From assembly GCF_965263005.1 (NCBI RefSeq), contig NZ_OZ253579.1, forward strand, positions 1,922,001 to 1,986,000: a stretch of DNA of 64,000 nt, read 5' to 3'. This document shows positions 27,905 through 37,600 of this stretch, in pieces. Position 1 is the stretch's first letter, and every line of letters starts with the position of its first letter. Source of the DNA: Rariloculus sp965263005. GTDB lineage: Bacteria > Pseudomonadota > Gammaproteobacteria > Steroidobacterales > Rariloculaceae. The notes under the pieces are model-generated. The model was given only the letters and a program-made list of their open reading frames with translations, did not search any database and was not told where the DNA came from. Both the position numbers and the translations under genes were made by a program.

Positions 27905-29904
27905 GAATAGAAAGGACAGGTGTATCGGCGGTAGCACTGGCCATGGGCGTCGTCGGCTGCGATATCTTCTTGCCGCCGCTCAATCAAGACGACCGTGACG
28001 CGTCGGTCGCGCGGATCTGGAATGAGGTGTTGCTCGAGGGGATTCGCAACGACTTTGCGCGGCCGACCGTGCATGCCCGGAACCTCTGGCACAGTTCCGC
28101 GGCGATGTACGATGCCTGGGCGGCGTACGACGACACGGCTTCGACCTGGCTGCTTGGCAAGACGCAAGCAGGTTACGACTGCGACTACACACCGCCGAAT
28201 CTCCCGCGCGATCTTCAACTGGCACGTGAGCAGGCGGTCAGCTTCGCGGCTTATCGAATCGTCCGGCATCGCTTCCAGAATTCTCCGGGCGCCGATTTTG
28301 TCGCCCAGCTCGCCGACGACACTATGGCCGAGCTCGGCTACGACATAGGCGACACAAACACGGCATACGAGCTCGGCTCGCCGGCGGCGCTCGGCAACCA
28401 TATCGCCGAATGCTACATCGCCTACGGGCTGCAGGACGGCTCGAACGAGGCAAACAACTACGATCCACTGGTCTACGCGGTCGTCAATCCGCCGATCGAG
28501 CCCGAATTGCCAGGCAATCCCAACATCGTCGATCTGGATCGCTGGCAGCAGATCACGCTGACGCTTTCGATCGACCAGTCGGGCAATGTCGTCGATGGTA
28601 CTCAAGAATTCGTCGGTCCCGAATGGGGTGCTGTGCATCCGTTTTCGCTGACCGTGGCCGAAATGAGCACTTGCCCGCGCGCAGGCTTCGACTATCCCGT
28701 CTACTACGATCCCGGTGCGCCTCCGGGGCACGACGGGCCGCTGTCAGCAGAGTACAAGTGGGGCCACTCACTCGTGGCTGTCTGGTCCGGACATCTGGAT
28801 CCGGAGAACGGGCGCGGCGCCGACGTCGTCGATATCTCGCCGGCCAGCCTCGGCAACATTCAGAGCTATCCGGCGACCTTCGTTGAGCATCGCGATTTCT
28901 ACGACCTGCTCGCAGGCGGCACGCCTGAAACGGGCTATACGGTGAATCCCGCAACCGATGCCCCGTATGAGCCGCAGCTCGTGCCGCTCGCCGACTATGC
29001 GCGTGCGATTGCGGAGTTCTGGGCCGATGGCCCGGATTCGGAAACACCCCCCGGGCATTGGTTCGTAATCGTCAATACGATCGGCGAGCATCCCGACCTC
29101 ATCAAGCGGTTCGAAGGCGCAGGTCCGATCCTCGGCTCGCTCGAATGGGACGTCAAAATCTACTTCGCACTCGGCGGCGCGATGCATGACGCGGCGATCA
29201 CGGCTTGGTCCGCCAAGGGCTGCTACGACTACGTGCGGCCCGTATCGGCGATTCGCGCGATGGCCGACCGCGGTCAGAGCAGCGACCCCGACGATCCCGA
29301 CTGTCCCTACCACGTCGGCGGTATTCAATATATCGAGGATCCGGACGATCCGGCCCGAGACGGCAGCAATCGCGTGATCGATTGCGTGCGCCCGGGCGAT
29401 CCCCTTGCAGACGATCCCTATACGCCGGGTGTCGACGCGCTGAATGTAGGCAAGATCAAGCTCTTCGCATGGCGCGGGCCCGCGTATATCAGCAATGCAG
29501 TTTTCGATTTCGCGGGCGTCGACTGGATTCTGGCCGAAGACTGGTGGCCCTATCAGCGTCCGACCTTCGTGACGCCGCCGTTTGCTGCCTATATCTCCGG
29601 GCACTCGACCTACTCGCGCACGGCGGCGGAGCTCCTGACGCTCTTTACGGGGGATCCCTACTTCCCGGGCGGCAAGAGCGAATTCCCTGCACCGATGAAC
29701 CAGTTCCTCGTCTTCGAGGAGGGACCGAGTGTCGAAATCACGCTCGAGTGGGCGAAATACATTGACGCTTCGGACCAGTGCAGCTTATCGCGCCTCTGGG
29801 GCGGCATTCATCCGCCGGCCGACGACATCCCGGGTCGGCTCATTGGCTTGGAGCTCGGTCCCCAAGCATTCAACCTCGCGCGGGACTATTTCAACGGTCT
29901 GTAA
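27901..29904 (+). CDS. Vanadium-dependent haloperoxidase-like PAP2 lipoprotein
   Basis: The 667-residue protein opens with a lipobox (ALAMGVVGC, C20) and has the vanadate/phosphate-binding site of the haloperoxidase/PAP2 superfamily near its end: CYDYVRPVSAIR, AAYISGHSTYSRTAAE (H568) and SRLWGGIHPPADD (R631, H637). True vanadium haloperoxidases use this pocket to oxidise halides with peroxide, and relatives act as acid phosphatases; the sequence cannot decide. The long N-terminal helical domain (NLWHSSAAMYDAWAAY) matches family members of this size. It directly follows the CRTAC1 pair, probably in one operon, and is convergent with a halogenase-like gene. Confidence 0.85.
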   Translation: MRIERTGVSAVALAMGVVGCDIFLPPLNQDDRDASVARIWNEVLLEGIRNDFARPTVHARNLWHSSAAMYDAWAAYDDTASTWLLGKTQAGYDCDYTPPNLPRDLQLAREQAVSFAAYRIVRHRFQNSPGADFVAQLADDTMAELGYDIGDTNTAYELGSPAALGNHIAECYIAYGLQDGSNEANNYDPLVYAVVNPPIEPELPGNPNIVDLDRWQQITLTLSIDQSGNVVDGTQEFVGPEWGAVHPFSLTVAEMSTCPRAGFDYPVYYDPGAPPGHDGPLSAEYKWGHSLVAVWSGHLDPENGRGADVVDISPASLGNIQSYPATFVEHRDFYDLLAGGTPETGYTVNPATDAPYEPQLVPLADYARAIAEFWADGPDSETPPGHWFVIVNTIGEHPDLIKRFEGAGPILGSLEWDVKIYFALGGAMHDAAITAWSAKGCYDYVRPVSAIRAMADRGQSSDPDDPDCPYHVGGIQYIEDPDDPARDGSNRVIDCVRPGDPLADDPYTPGVDALNVGKIKLFAWRGPAYISNAVFDFAGVDWILAEDWWPYQRPTFVTPPFAAYISGHSTYSRTAAELLTLFTGDPYFPGGKSEFPAPMNQFLVFEEGPSVEITLEWAKYIDASDQCSLSRLWGGIHPPADDIPGRLIGLELGPQAFNLARDYFNGL

Positions 29905-30000
29905 TGCAAGAGATCGACGCTCGGCGGCAAATCGTAACGGCTCGACCCCGATGTGGAGCGGACACACCCAGAGTGATGGATTCGCTGAGATACATCTCGT

Positions 30001-31518
30001 CTACTCTCGGGCTACGAGGACTTGAGGGCCCGGACTGCGAGATGCCTCAGGCAGAGGGACAGCCTCCAGTGGGGGTATCCCACGCCGTGGTTTCGATGCA
30101 ATCTCCCGCAGCCGCTCTTCCGCCGATTGCATTTGACCCGGACCGATTTCGAGTTTCGCGAACTCGAAGTTGTAACCGTTCAGAATGTCAATCCATGACA
30201 ACTCATGGAACGCCCAAGGGGTCGTTTTCAACCTGTTCGCATCACTTGGCATCTCTTTTGCGTATAGGGCAAGGCGATGCTCCAGTCGCTCGGAATACGC
30301 CCTGGAGGTTTGGTACTTCCAAAACTCACTGTCCCGACGTGCCGACAGCTTGTAGTGCGCATCGATAAAATCGTGCACGTCGTAGACATATCCAAGCATA
30401 TTGAAATTGTATTTCGCACTCGTATCTTCGTCGTAGTATCGCGCAGCGAGGGATTCGTACAGCGACTGACCGCTCGTGAGGGTCCAATTCAAACCGGTTG
30501 CCTCCAGCGGCTCGACGAAGCCCGCACTCAGACCAATCGATACAACGTTCTCGACCCAGGGATTGCGAAGCGTGGCGCTGTCGAAGTGTATGTGCTTGAC
30601 TTCGACGTCTCTCATTCTCTCCATGCCCCAATGTTCTCTGAAGTCCCTTTCAGCTTGATCCGCCGAGCAGAAGTCGCCGTGATACACGTAACCGCTGCCG
30701 ATTCTCGACTGAAGGGGGATCGACCACGTCCAACCGTGCTTGTGAGCATGTGCGCCTGTGTACGGAGTAAGCTCCTTCTCAATATTCACATAGGGCACTT
30801 GAGCTGCGACGGCGCGATTGACGTTCGCCTCGTACCGCGCGATATCCGGCGTAGCCACATGCTTGTGAATCGCACGTGCGAAGCCGCTGCAATCGATATA
30901 GAGATCGGCTTTCACCGTTCTTGAACCATCAAGGACTATGCAGGCGACCCGACCATCCTCGACTTTCACGTCAAGGTCGTCCGCTTCCAGCACTTCGACT
31001 TCAGTGAGATGGCGTTCCAAATACTCTGTGATTTTGCGCGCGTCGACGTGGAAAGCGACCGCTGACTCTGGGGCCACCTGATTTTTCTTGATGCACGTTT
31101 CGTAGGACGTATGAACTGATTTGTAGTATCGCGTGTGTCTATATTCCCTGGCTCGCAAAATCATCTGCTGGTAGTGATGAGCCACGGAGTAGTAAGAGGC
31201 CGGGCTGGTGGACGTTCCCAGGTCCAAATCCGAGAACGGGTGCCAATAATGCTTGCCTACGACATTCCAGTCCGTGTAGAAGATGCCGCACTTCATCGTG
31301 GCATCGCAGGTCTCGTAAAAGGCCGGCAGATCGATACGCGCGGCTTGCAATAGCAGCATGAAGTCGCTTTGTGTCGATTCGCCAACACCGATCGGGGAGC
31401 CGCGGCTGGGGCGGATAAGCCGGATTTTGAGAAAGCCGCAATAGGTGTGCAGTGCGAGCGCAGTGAGCCATCCGGCCGAGCCGGCGCCCACGATCGTCAC
31501 TGAATCAACCGCCTTCAC
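30001..31518 (-). CDS. Tryptophan-halogenase-like flavoprotein
   Basis: The 505-residue protein has the FAD-binding GAGSAG (11-16), IGVGEST, the halogenase signature GWTWSIP (262-268) and SAGFVEPLEATGL. K76 in ATMKCGIFYTDW aligns with the catalytic lysine of PrnA/RebH, and E339 in EPLEA with the catalytic glutamate, so halogenating chemistry is plausible. Many relatives next to TonB receptors have unknown substrates. It is cytosolic and needs a flavin reductase not seen here. ATG 31518 starts MKAVDSVTIVGAG. The divergent neighbour at 31682 carries a DUF6445-like domain, which often accompanies this enzyme group. Confidence 0.85.
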   Translation of the reverse strand: MKAVDSVTIVGAGSAGWLTALALHTYCGFLKIRLIRPSRGSPIGVGESTQSDFMLLLQAARIDLPAFYETCDATMKCGIFYTDWNVVGKHYWHPFSDLDLGTSTSPASYYSVAHHYQQMILRAREYRHTRYYKSVHTSYETCIKKNQVAPESAVAFHVDARKITEYLERHLTEVEVLEADDLDVKVEDGRVACIVLDGSRTVKADLYIDCSGFARAIHKHVATPDIARYEANVNRAVAAQVPYVNIEKELTPYTGAHAHKHGWTWSIPLQSRIGSGYVYHGDFCSADQAERDFREHWGMERMRDVEVKHIHFDSATLRNPWVENVVSIGLSAGFVEPLEATGLNWTLTSGQSLYESLAARYYDEDTSAKYNFNMLGYVYDVHDFIDAHYKLSARRDSEFWKYQTSRAYSERLEHRLALYAKEMPSDANRLKTTPWAFHELSWIDILNGYNFEFAKLEIGPGQMQSAEERLREIASKPRRGIPPLEAVPLPEASRSPGPQVLVARE

Positions 31519-31681
31519 GATTTTAAGCCGTCAGCTTGGAAGTTTGGATTAGACAGGGGTTCCGATTTTAGCGGATTAGTGGTTGGCCAGCTATTACGCC
31601 GACGATGGCGGCATGGGCGCAAGGTGCGAACGGTCGCGGGGATTCCGGTATTATCAGGCAAACTCGAACGACTACGTTGCC

Positions 31682-33112
31682 ATGTCAGTTGACCTGTTTT
31701 TCGCCGTACCGCTCGTGGTCCAGGATGTCGAGCCGGCGGTCCGCGATGCCATCCAGGCCAAGGTATCTGCCTACCTCGAATCCGAAAGCGCCAAGCGAGA
31801 CATCGCGCCCTCGCCTGAGGAGTCGGTAGAAACGTCCTACCATCGGCCCGAAGCTTCGATCCTCGCCGATGCGCAGCTTGAGGAGTTCGAAACCATCGTC
31901 ATCGGCACGGCGAAAGACTATATCGAGCGAACTCTGAAGCTGCCGCCGCGCCACATTGAGATCGAGCGCGCCTGGATAAACGTCTTCGAGCCCGGCGCGC
32001 AGGAGGGCCAGCATGCGCATGACGGAAGCCTCCTGTCGTGCAGCTACTACGTCGAAGCGCCCGCGGATTGCGGGTGCATCGTGTTTCCCGACCCGATCGG
32101 TGCCCGGCGCAGCTACCGGGAGTTCACGAACACCGCCGGAAACGACGTGCTCACGCGGCGCGAAATCGCCGTCGAGGTGCAGCCGGGCCGCCTGGTCATG
32201 TTCGAGTCGTGGATGCCGCATTACGTCCAGTGCAACAAAAGCGACAAAGTCAGGATTTCCATTGCGATTAACCTGCGCCAGGCTTCCGCCCGGGTTGTGG
32301 CGGCTCCGACTGCAACAGACAGCCCACCTGCTTCCGATCGATCCCTCGACGCGCATAAAGGCAGCGTGCCGGCCCCGCTGTCGGCGAGTTCCGAGGCGAG
32401 GCCGTTCCTGTTCAATGAACTGTTCGACGTCCACCCCAATCTCACCATGAAGACGGAGTCGATCGAGGGCACGGTCCCGGTGGTCATGATCGACGATTTT
32501 CTCAAGGACCCGGAGCGGGCGCGGGAAGTCGTGAGCACCGCTCCCGCGGCGAACTGGAAGCACGAGGAGGGCGGACGCAACTTCGTCGATTACTACGATT
32601 GCCGGCTCCGCTTTCCGATTCGGTTTCCCAACAGCATGGTCGCCGTCGCACAGCAAGCCATCGCGAAAGTCTCATCAAACAAGACACGGCCGCAGAACCC
32701 GAGCGTCGACGTGAACTGGTTCATGCAGATCAACGAGAAACGCGGTGATTTCGCCGTTCCCCATTGCGACATGACCGAGAATGTTGGCCGGTCGTTCACT
32801 TGCATCGTTTTTCTCAACCGGAGCGACGAGTGCTCCGGCGGCACTGCTTTCTTCAGATTCAAGAGATCGAACTCGCTCGTGTTCGACGAAGCGTACGCCC
32901 GCGCCTTGCAGCAGGATTCGAGGATTGGGGAAACCGGGAGAGACTACTGGCCGGACAATCCCGATGGTTTTTGGGAAATGGTGGGCACGGTCGACATGGT
33001 GCCGGGCCGTTTGCTGATCTTTCCATCCGAGTACTTTCACGCCGCCTACCACCCGCTGGACTCGTTCTACAAGTTTCCGCGATTGACGCTCGCGTTTTGG
33101 ATGGTTTGCTGA
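31682..33112 (+). CDS. Two-domain protein: TIGR02466-like 2OG oxygenase + DUF6445-like domain
   Basis: The 476-residue product joins two iron-oxygenase-like domains. The N-terminal half (1-200) matches TIGR02466: FEPGAQEGQHAHDG (H111/H113), SYYVEAP, FPDP (D137) and WMPHYVQ (H180). After a Ser/Ala-rich linker (200-240) the C-terminal half has VVMIDDFLKDPERARE, VPHCDMTE (H361/D363), GGTAFFRF and PSEYFHAAYHP (H453), the DUF6445 pattern. DUF6445 and TIGR02466 proteins are usually encoded separately near Trp-halogenase-like enzymes, so the fusion supports a shared pathway. ATG 31682 is chosen because it starts the domain; the upstream open frame is not conserved. A truncated copy lies at 37811. 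Confidence 0.8.
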   Translation: MSVDLFFAVPLVVQDVEPAVRDAIQAKVSAYLESESAKRDIAPSPEESVETSYHRPEASILADAQLEEFETIVIGTAKDYIERTLKLPPRHIEIERAWINVFEPGAQEGQHAHDGSLLSCSYYVEAPADCGCIVFPDPIGARRSYREFTNTAGNDVLTRREIAVEVQPGRLVMFESWMPHYVQCNKSDKVRISIAINLRQASARVVAAPTATDSPPASDRSLDAHKGSVPAPLSASSEARPFLFNELFDVHPNLTMKTESIEGTVPVVMIDDFLKDPERAREVVSTAPAANWKHEEGGRNFVDYYDCRLRFPIRFPNSMVAVAQQAIAKVSSNKTRPQNPSVDVNWFMQINEKRGDFAVPHCDMTENVGRSFTCIVFLNRSDECSGGTAFFRFKRSNSLVFDEAYARALQQDSRIGETGRDYWPDNPDGFWEMVGTVDMVPGRLLIFPSEYFHAAYHPLDSFYKFPRLTLAFWMVC

Positions 33113-33215
33113 TCAGTGACGCCCAGATCGGTCACTTGACCAAGGGTACCGCCCGGCTTGCGTGAGCTCGATCGCGGCATGGCGCGAGCGGGCAGCAGAC
33201 AGGTAGGATTCCCGG

Positions 33216-34076
33216 ATGGATTCACAGTTACGACAGGCGAGTCCGCTGGTAGTCATCGGTATGCACCGGTCAGGCACACGGCTGCTTGCGCAAATCCTGG
33301 ACAAGCTCGGCGTTTTCATGGGTGCCGACCGGCAGGCCGACGCCGAGTCGGTCACGTTCATGCTGATCAACGAGGGGATTCTTCATCAGTGCGGTGCGTT
33401 TTGGTCCGAGCCCATGTCGGCACATTTTGTGCTCTCCCAGCCGGACTTTGTGGAACGCCTGGCCGCGAGCGCCCGTGAGACACTGGCCGCACAGCTTCCG
33501 AATTACTCGGGCCGATCGGGCTGGCATCCCGGACCAACCGCAGCGCAAACCCCGCCCTTCGGTTGGAAGGATCCCCGCAACACGTTCACGTTACCGGTCT
33601 GGCGGCAGGTCTTCCCGAACCTGAGAGCCATCAACGTCACGCGCAACGGCGTAGACGTCGCAGCGAGTCTGGCACGCCGGCAGTCAGAGGCTTTGCGGTC
33701 GGCGACCGGCGAGTCGGTCCCTTCGGCGCTGACCGTCATCCAGGATCACGCGTTAGGCGTCTTGTCGTCGCGTAGAGGTTGGACGCTGCCTGAGGCGTTC
33801 ACCATGTGGGAGCAATACGTCGAAAAGGCGCGCCAGGAATCAGCCGAGCTGGGCGACCGGGCTTTGGAGATCCGGTTCGAAGACCTGCTGATGCAACCGG
33901 AGGAGGTCGTGCCTACGGTCGCGCAGTTCTGCGGCGTCCCGTCGCCTGAAGAGCGCGGTGCCATGCTCGAGCTCATCAAGTCCGGTCGCGCATTCGCCTT
34001 TCGGCGGGACCCGGAACTCGCGGCCTTTGCCGAAACGGTGCGAGAAATTCTTCAGCGTCACGGCTATTCACCCTAG
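33216..34076 (+). CDS. Sulfotransferase family protein
   Basis: The 286-residue product has the PAPS-binding signature near its start (VVIGMHRSGTRLLAQIL, 5'-phosphosulfate loop at 15-21) and the 3'-phosphate motif INVTRNGVDVAASL. The rest matches the bacterial sulfotransferase fold (PFGWKDPRNTFTLPVW, LEIRFEDLLMQPEEVV). It would transfer sulfate from PAPS to a hydroxyl or amine, in the cytosol as no signal peptide is present. Together with halogenase- and oxygenase-like genes upstream it may decorate the same acceptor. ATG 33216 has only a weak GGATTCCCGG leader. Confidence 0.85.
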   Translation: MDSQLRQASPLVVIGMHRSGTRLLAQILDKLGVFMGADRQADAESVTFMLINEGILHQCGAFWSEPMSAHFVLSQPDFVERLAASARETLAAQLPNYSGRSGWHPGPTAAQTPPFGWKDPRNTFTLPVWRQVFPNLRAINVTRNGVDVAASLARRQSEALRSATGESVPSALTVIQDHALGVLSSRRGWTLPEAFTMWEQYVEKARQESAELGDRALEIRFEDLLMQPEEVVPTVAQFCGVPSPEERGAMLELIKSGRAFAFRRDPELAAFAETVREILQRHGYSP

Positions 34077-34172
34077 CGCGCGGCCAAAGGCATTTCAGCG
34101 GTCCGTATGGGGTAGACGGAAATCGCAGACAGGAGTAAGTTGGTCGAAAGCCCCATCATGGAGATGGCTGCA

Positions 34173-34493
34173 ATGAGTCCGTTGAAAGTCAGTCTGATGC
34201 TGGCCATGGCGCTCGCGGCAGGGTGCGCGTCCGCCCCCGAGGAACTGACCGCAAGTACCAGCCCGCCGGCCGTCGCCGCGGTCGCAGACGAAATCGATCC
34301 CGTTGTGGTGAGCATCGAAGAGATCAACATCCCTCCAGGCAGCGTTATCAGGTGTCGAGAAATGCTGAAGCGCGGATCGAACGTGATCGTCCCAATCTGT
34401 ATGTCGCGGGACGCCTGGAAGCGGTACGAGCGCGAGGAGGCACGAGAGGCGGCGGCATTCGTCCGCATGCTGCAGGGCAGCGCATTCCGCTAG
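34173..34493 (+). CDS. Small lipoprotein with paired cysteines, partner of downstream TonB receptor
   Basis: The 106-residue product has a lipobox signal (MSPLKVSLMLAMALAAGC). ATG 34173 follows GGAG (34160-34163) at good spacing; ATGs at 34158 and 34164 are alternatives. The mature part ends with EEINIPPGSVIRCREMLKRG, a Cys at C-x14-C spacing, and FVRMLQGSAFR. The C-[KR]-E-x4-G-S-x6-C and LQGSAF signature is shared with the exported protein at 17732, and both lie just before a receptor of the same subfamily. A small periplasm-facing partner of the receptor is likely; its function is unknown. Confidence 0.65.
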   Translation: MSPLKVSLMLAMALAAGCASAPEELTASTSPPAVAAVADEIDPVVVSIEEINIPPGSVIRCREMLKRGSNVIVPICMSRDAWKRYEREEAREAAAFVRMLQGSAFR

Positions 34494-34494
34494 C

Positions 34495-34512
34495 GGCCTG
34501 TTGAAACAGGCC
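34495..34512 (+). terminator. Perfect hairpin after the small lipoprotein gene
   Basis: GGCCTGTT (34495-34502), GA, AACAGGCC (34505-34512) forms an 8-bp stem 1 nt after the stop codon. There is no T-run. Its position matches the hairpin at 18356 in the first receptor module. Confidence 0.45.
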
Positions 34513-34620
34513 TGGTTCGGGATAATCCTGCCGCGCGGAGCGACGAGGACAAGGCACGCGGGGCTGTGATCGCTGTGCCTCCGATCGTCCGCCCGGACGC
34601 TGCCGGACGTCGTCGCTCGT

Positions 34621-37600
34621 TTGCCCTGTAGTCGGCTCTCGGCCTCCGGCGGAGCGATTCTGAGCGTGGCGCTCGCAGTCGGGCCTGCGACTCCGGCCGC
34701 GGCACAGGACGACGTGCTGGAGGAGGTCACGGTTACCGGATCGCGCATTCGGCGCCAGGACTTCACCGCGAACTCGCCGATCCAGACAGTCGACGAGCAA
34801 CTTTTCGATGAGACGACCTCGATCGGCGTCGAGACGATTCTGAACCGGCTGCCCCAATTCGTCCCGGCTGTCACTCAGTTCACGACCACCGTGGGCGCAT
34901 CTACGGTGAGTCTGCGGGGCCTTGGCCCGAACCGGAACCTCATCCTGATCAACGGCCGGCGGGCCATGCCGGTCAACGCGACGATGGTCGTCGATACCAA
35001 CTCGATCCCCTCCGCGGCAATCCAGAGCGTCGAAGTGATCTCGGGCGGCGCGTCTGCCGTGTACGGTGCCGACGCCGTCGTCGACGCGCTGTTTGACCAG
35101 GTTAATCCCATGGCCGGGTCCGGCATAACTTCCGTCGGGGCCATTGCAGGCGCCGGGGGCGTGTCGAGCAATGTCGAATCCGTTCGTTACCTCGTGAACC
35201 GGAACTCAGGCACCCTCTACACGGGGCTCATGAATGCCAACGGCAGGAACGGTTCGTACCGTTACGAAGGCCCATACATCGACGACCACGACGGCAACTT
35301 CCCGGGCCTGCCCTTCCGCGTACTGCAACCGGACGGCACGATCAAGGAAAACAACTTCTGGCAGTGGGCATCGACGCCGCTAGAGCGGCTCTCGGGGTTC
35401 GCTGACGGCCATTTCGACGTCGCCGATGACGTTCGGATCACGGCCCAGGCCATGGTCACGCGTACCGAGACCGCGACGAGTCTCGGGCTCACGGCAGACA
35501 ACATCACGATTTGGGGTGCGCCGATACCGTTCGGCAACGAAATCTACCGCAGCAACGATAACCTTCACCTCAACGTTCCCGATTCGCTGATCGACGTCAA
35601 TGGGAACGGGATCGCCGACGCTGGCGACATGACAAACTCGGCGTATACCATCGGCGGCCGATTCAACGTCGAGTGCGATGCGCAGCCGACTGCGGCCATG
35701 CCGTGGCTCGACGGCATGCCTGGATGTACCGAGTCCGAGGCCTGGCCGACGACGCCTGAAATCTGGAACCTCTTCAGCACCAGACCGGACCCGGAGATGG
35801 ACCTCTGGGCGAACCGCCCGCCCGACTACCTCAGGGACGCGATCGGCGCCGCGCGGTCGAGCCTGAATACCCTGACGACGATGAACTTCTCCCTCGGTGC
35901 CGAAGGCGAGCTGTCGAGCGGCAACGATTTCTGGGACGTCACGTTTTCAACCGGGCGCACGGATAACATCATCATTCAGCGCGGTTCGTCGAGAATCAGC
36001 ACCGATCGGGCGATGATGTCGTTCCCGAACTACGGCCGCAACGCAATCTTCGATCCGAACCCGTTTGTTGCAGGCTTCGCCGAGAGTATTCCTGTTTGCA
36101 CGTCGGGCTTCCCGATCATCGACACTCGAAAATTGTCCGAGGATTGTGCGACGATGTTCTCGCCGGATCTGAAGAACACCAACCAGGTCACTCAGTCGAT
36201 TCTCGAGGCCAATCTCGTTGGCGACCTGATCGAGATGCCGGCCGGACCGCTCGCATATGCAGCCGGTTACACATATCGCGAGAACAGCTACGTGTTCGAG
36301 CCGGATAACCTGAGCGACAACCAGAACCTCGTCGATCCGATCGCGGGCCTGTTCCCGAACGAGGACAGCAGCGGCGAGTTCGACGTTTCGGAGATTTACG
36401 GCGAACTCCTGATTCCGATTGTCAGCAACGGGCCTACCGGCATCCAGCACTTCAACATCGAACTCGGCGCCCGTGTCTCTGACTGGAGCATCCCTCAGGT
36501 CTCGAGTCTGACAACGTACAAGGCTCTGATCGACTGGGCGATCACGCCGCGCTACCGAGTCCGCGGTGGCTTCAATCGCGCTTTCCGGGCGCCGAACCTG
36601 GGCGAGCTCTTCATCGGGCGAACGCAGATTTTCGGTGGCGGCGGCACGGTTTTTGGCGACCACTGCTCGCAGAACCAGAACAGCCCGTCGTCTTACGGCG
36701 CCACGCCGGCCGCCAACGCGTCTGCGGCGCAGAATGCGCAGACACTGGCGATCTGCAGGGCTCTCATGGGCGACTCGGGCGCTTTCGAGTATTACGACGC
36801 CCGTCCGCTTGCTGATCAACCTGACGGCGGCGGTCTCGGCATCCGCAACAGCTTCGGCCAGCCCAACCTCAGCGAAGAGCAGGCCGATACGTTCACACTC
36901 GGCGTGGTCATGGACTTCCACGACAACTTCACCCTCACGGTCGACTACTACAAGATCGAGATCGAGGAGATGATCGCGCTCGAGACCGCCGACTCCACGT
37001 ATGAGCGCTGCCTGAGCATGGCGTTCAACCCGACCGGGGATGCGAATTCACGTGCCTGTCACCAGATCTTCAGAAGGCCGAGCACCGGCAACGCCGCTAA
37101 CATCGATTCCTCGTTCACGAATGAGGGCCGGGCGGTGATGGCGGGTGTCGATTTCCAGCTCAACTGGACGAAGGAACTCGCTAACGGCGGGTTTGCCATG
37201 AACACGGTCGCGAATTACAACCTCGAATCCACCACGCAGGATAGGCCGGCGCTCGCCGAGAGAGATCACTCCGGCTACAATAGTTGCGCGCTGCAGATTC
37301 AGTGTCAGCGCTACGACTACCGCGTATTCACGACCTTCAGCTACTTCACGGGGCCCTGGACCGTATCGCTCAGGCACCAGTACTGGCCGAGCCTGGACGA
37401 TGCAGACTGTCGTGCGAACCGCATGGCGAAAGACTGCATGTACGACGGTTTCCCGAGCTACGGTCTCTTCGCGCTGACGGCAGGCTACACGTTCCAGGAC
37501 AGGTACCGGGTGAATCTCGGAGTCGAAAACCTGCTCGACGACGTGCCGCCGTGCCGAGCGTACGATCCCGACGCGAACGGTGGGCGGTTCGCTAGGGACT

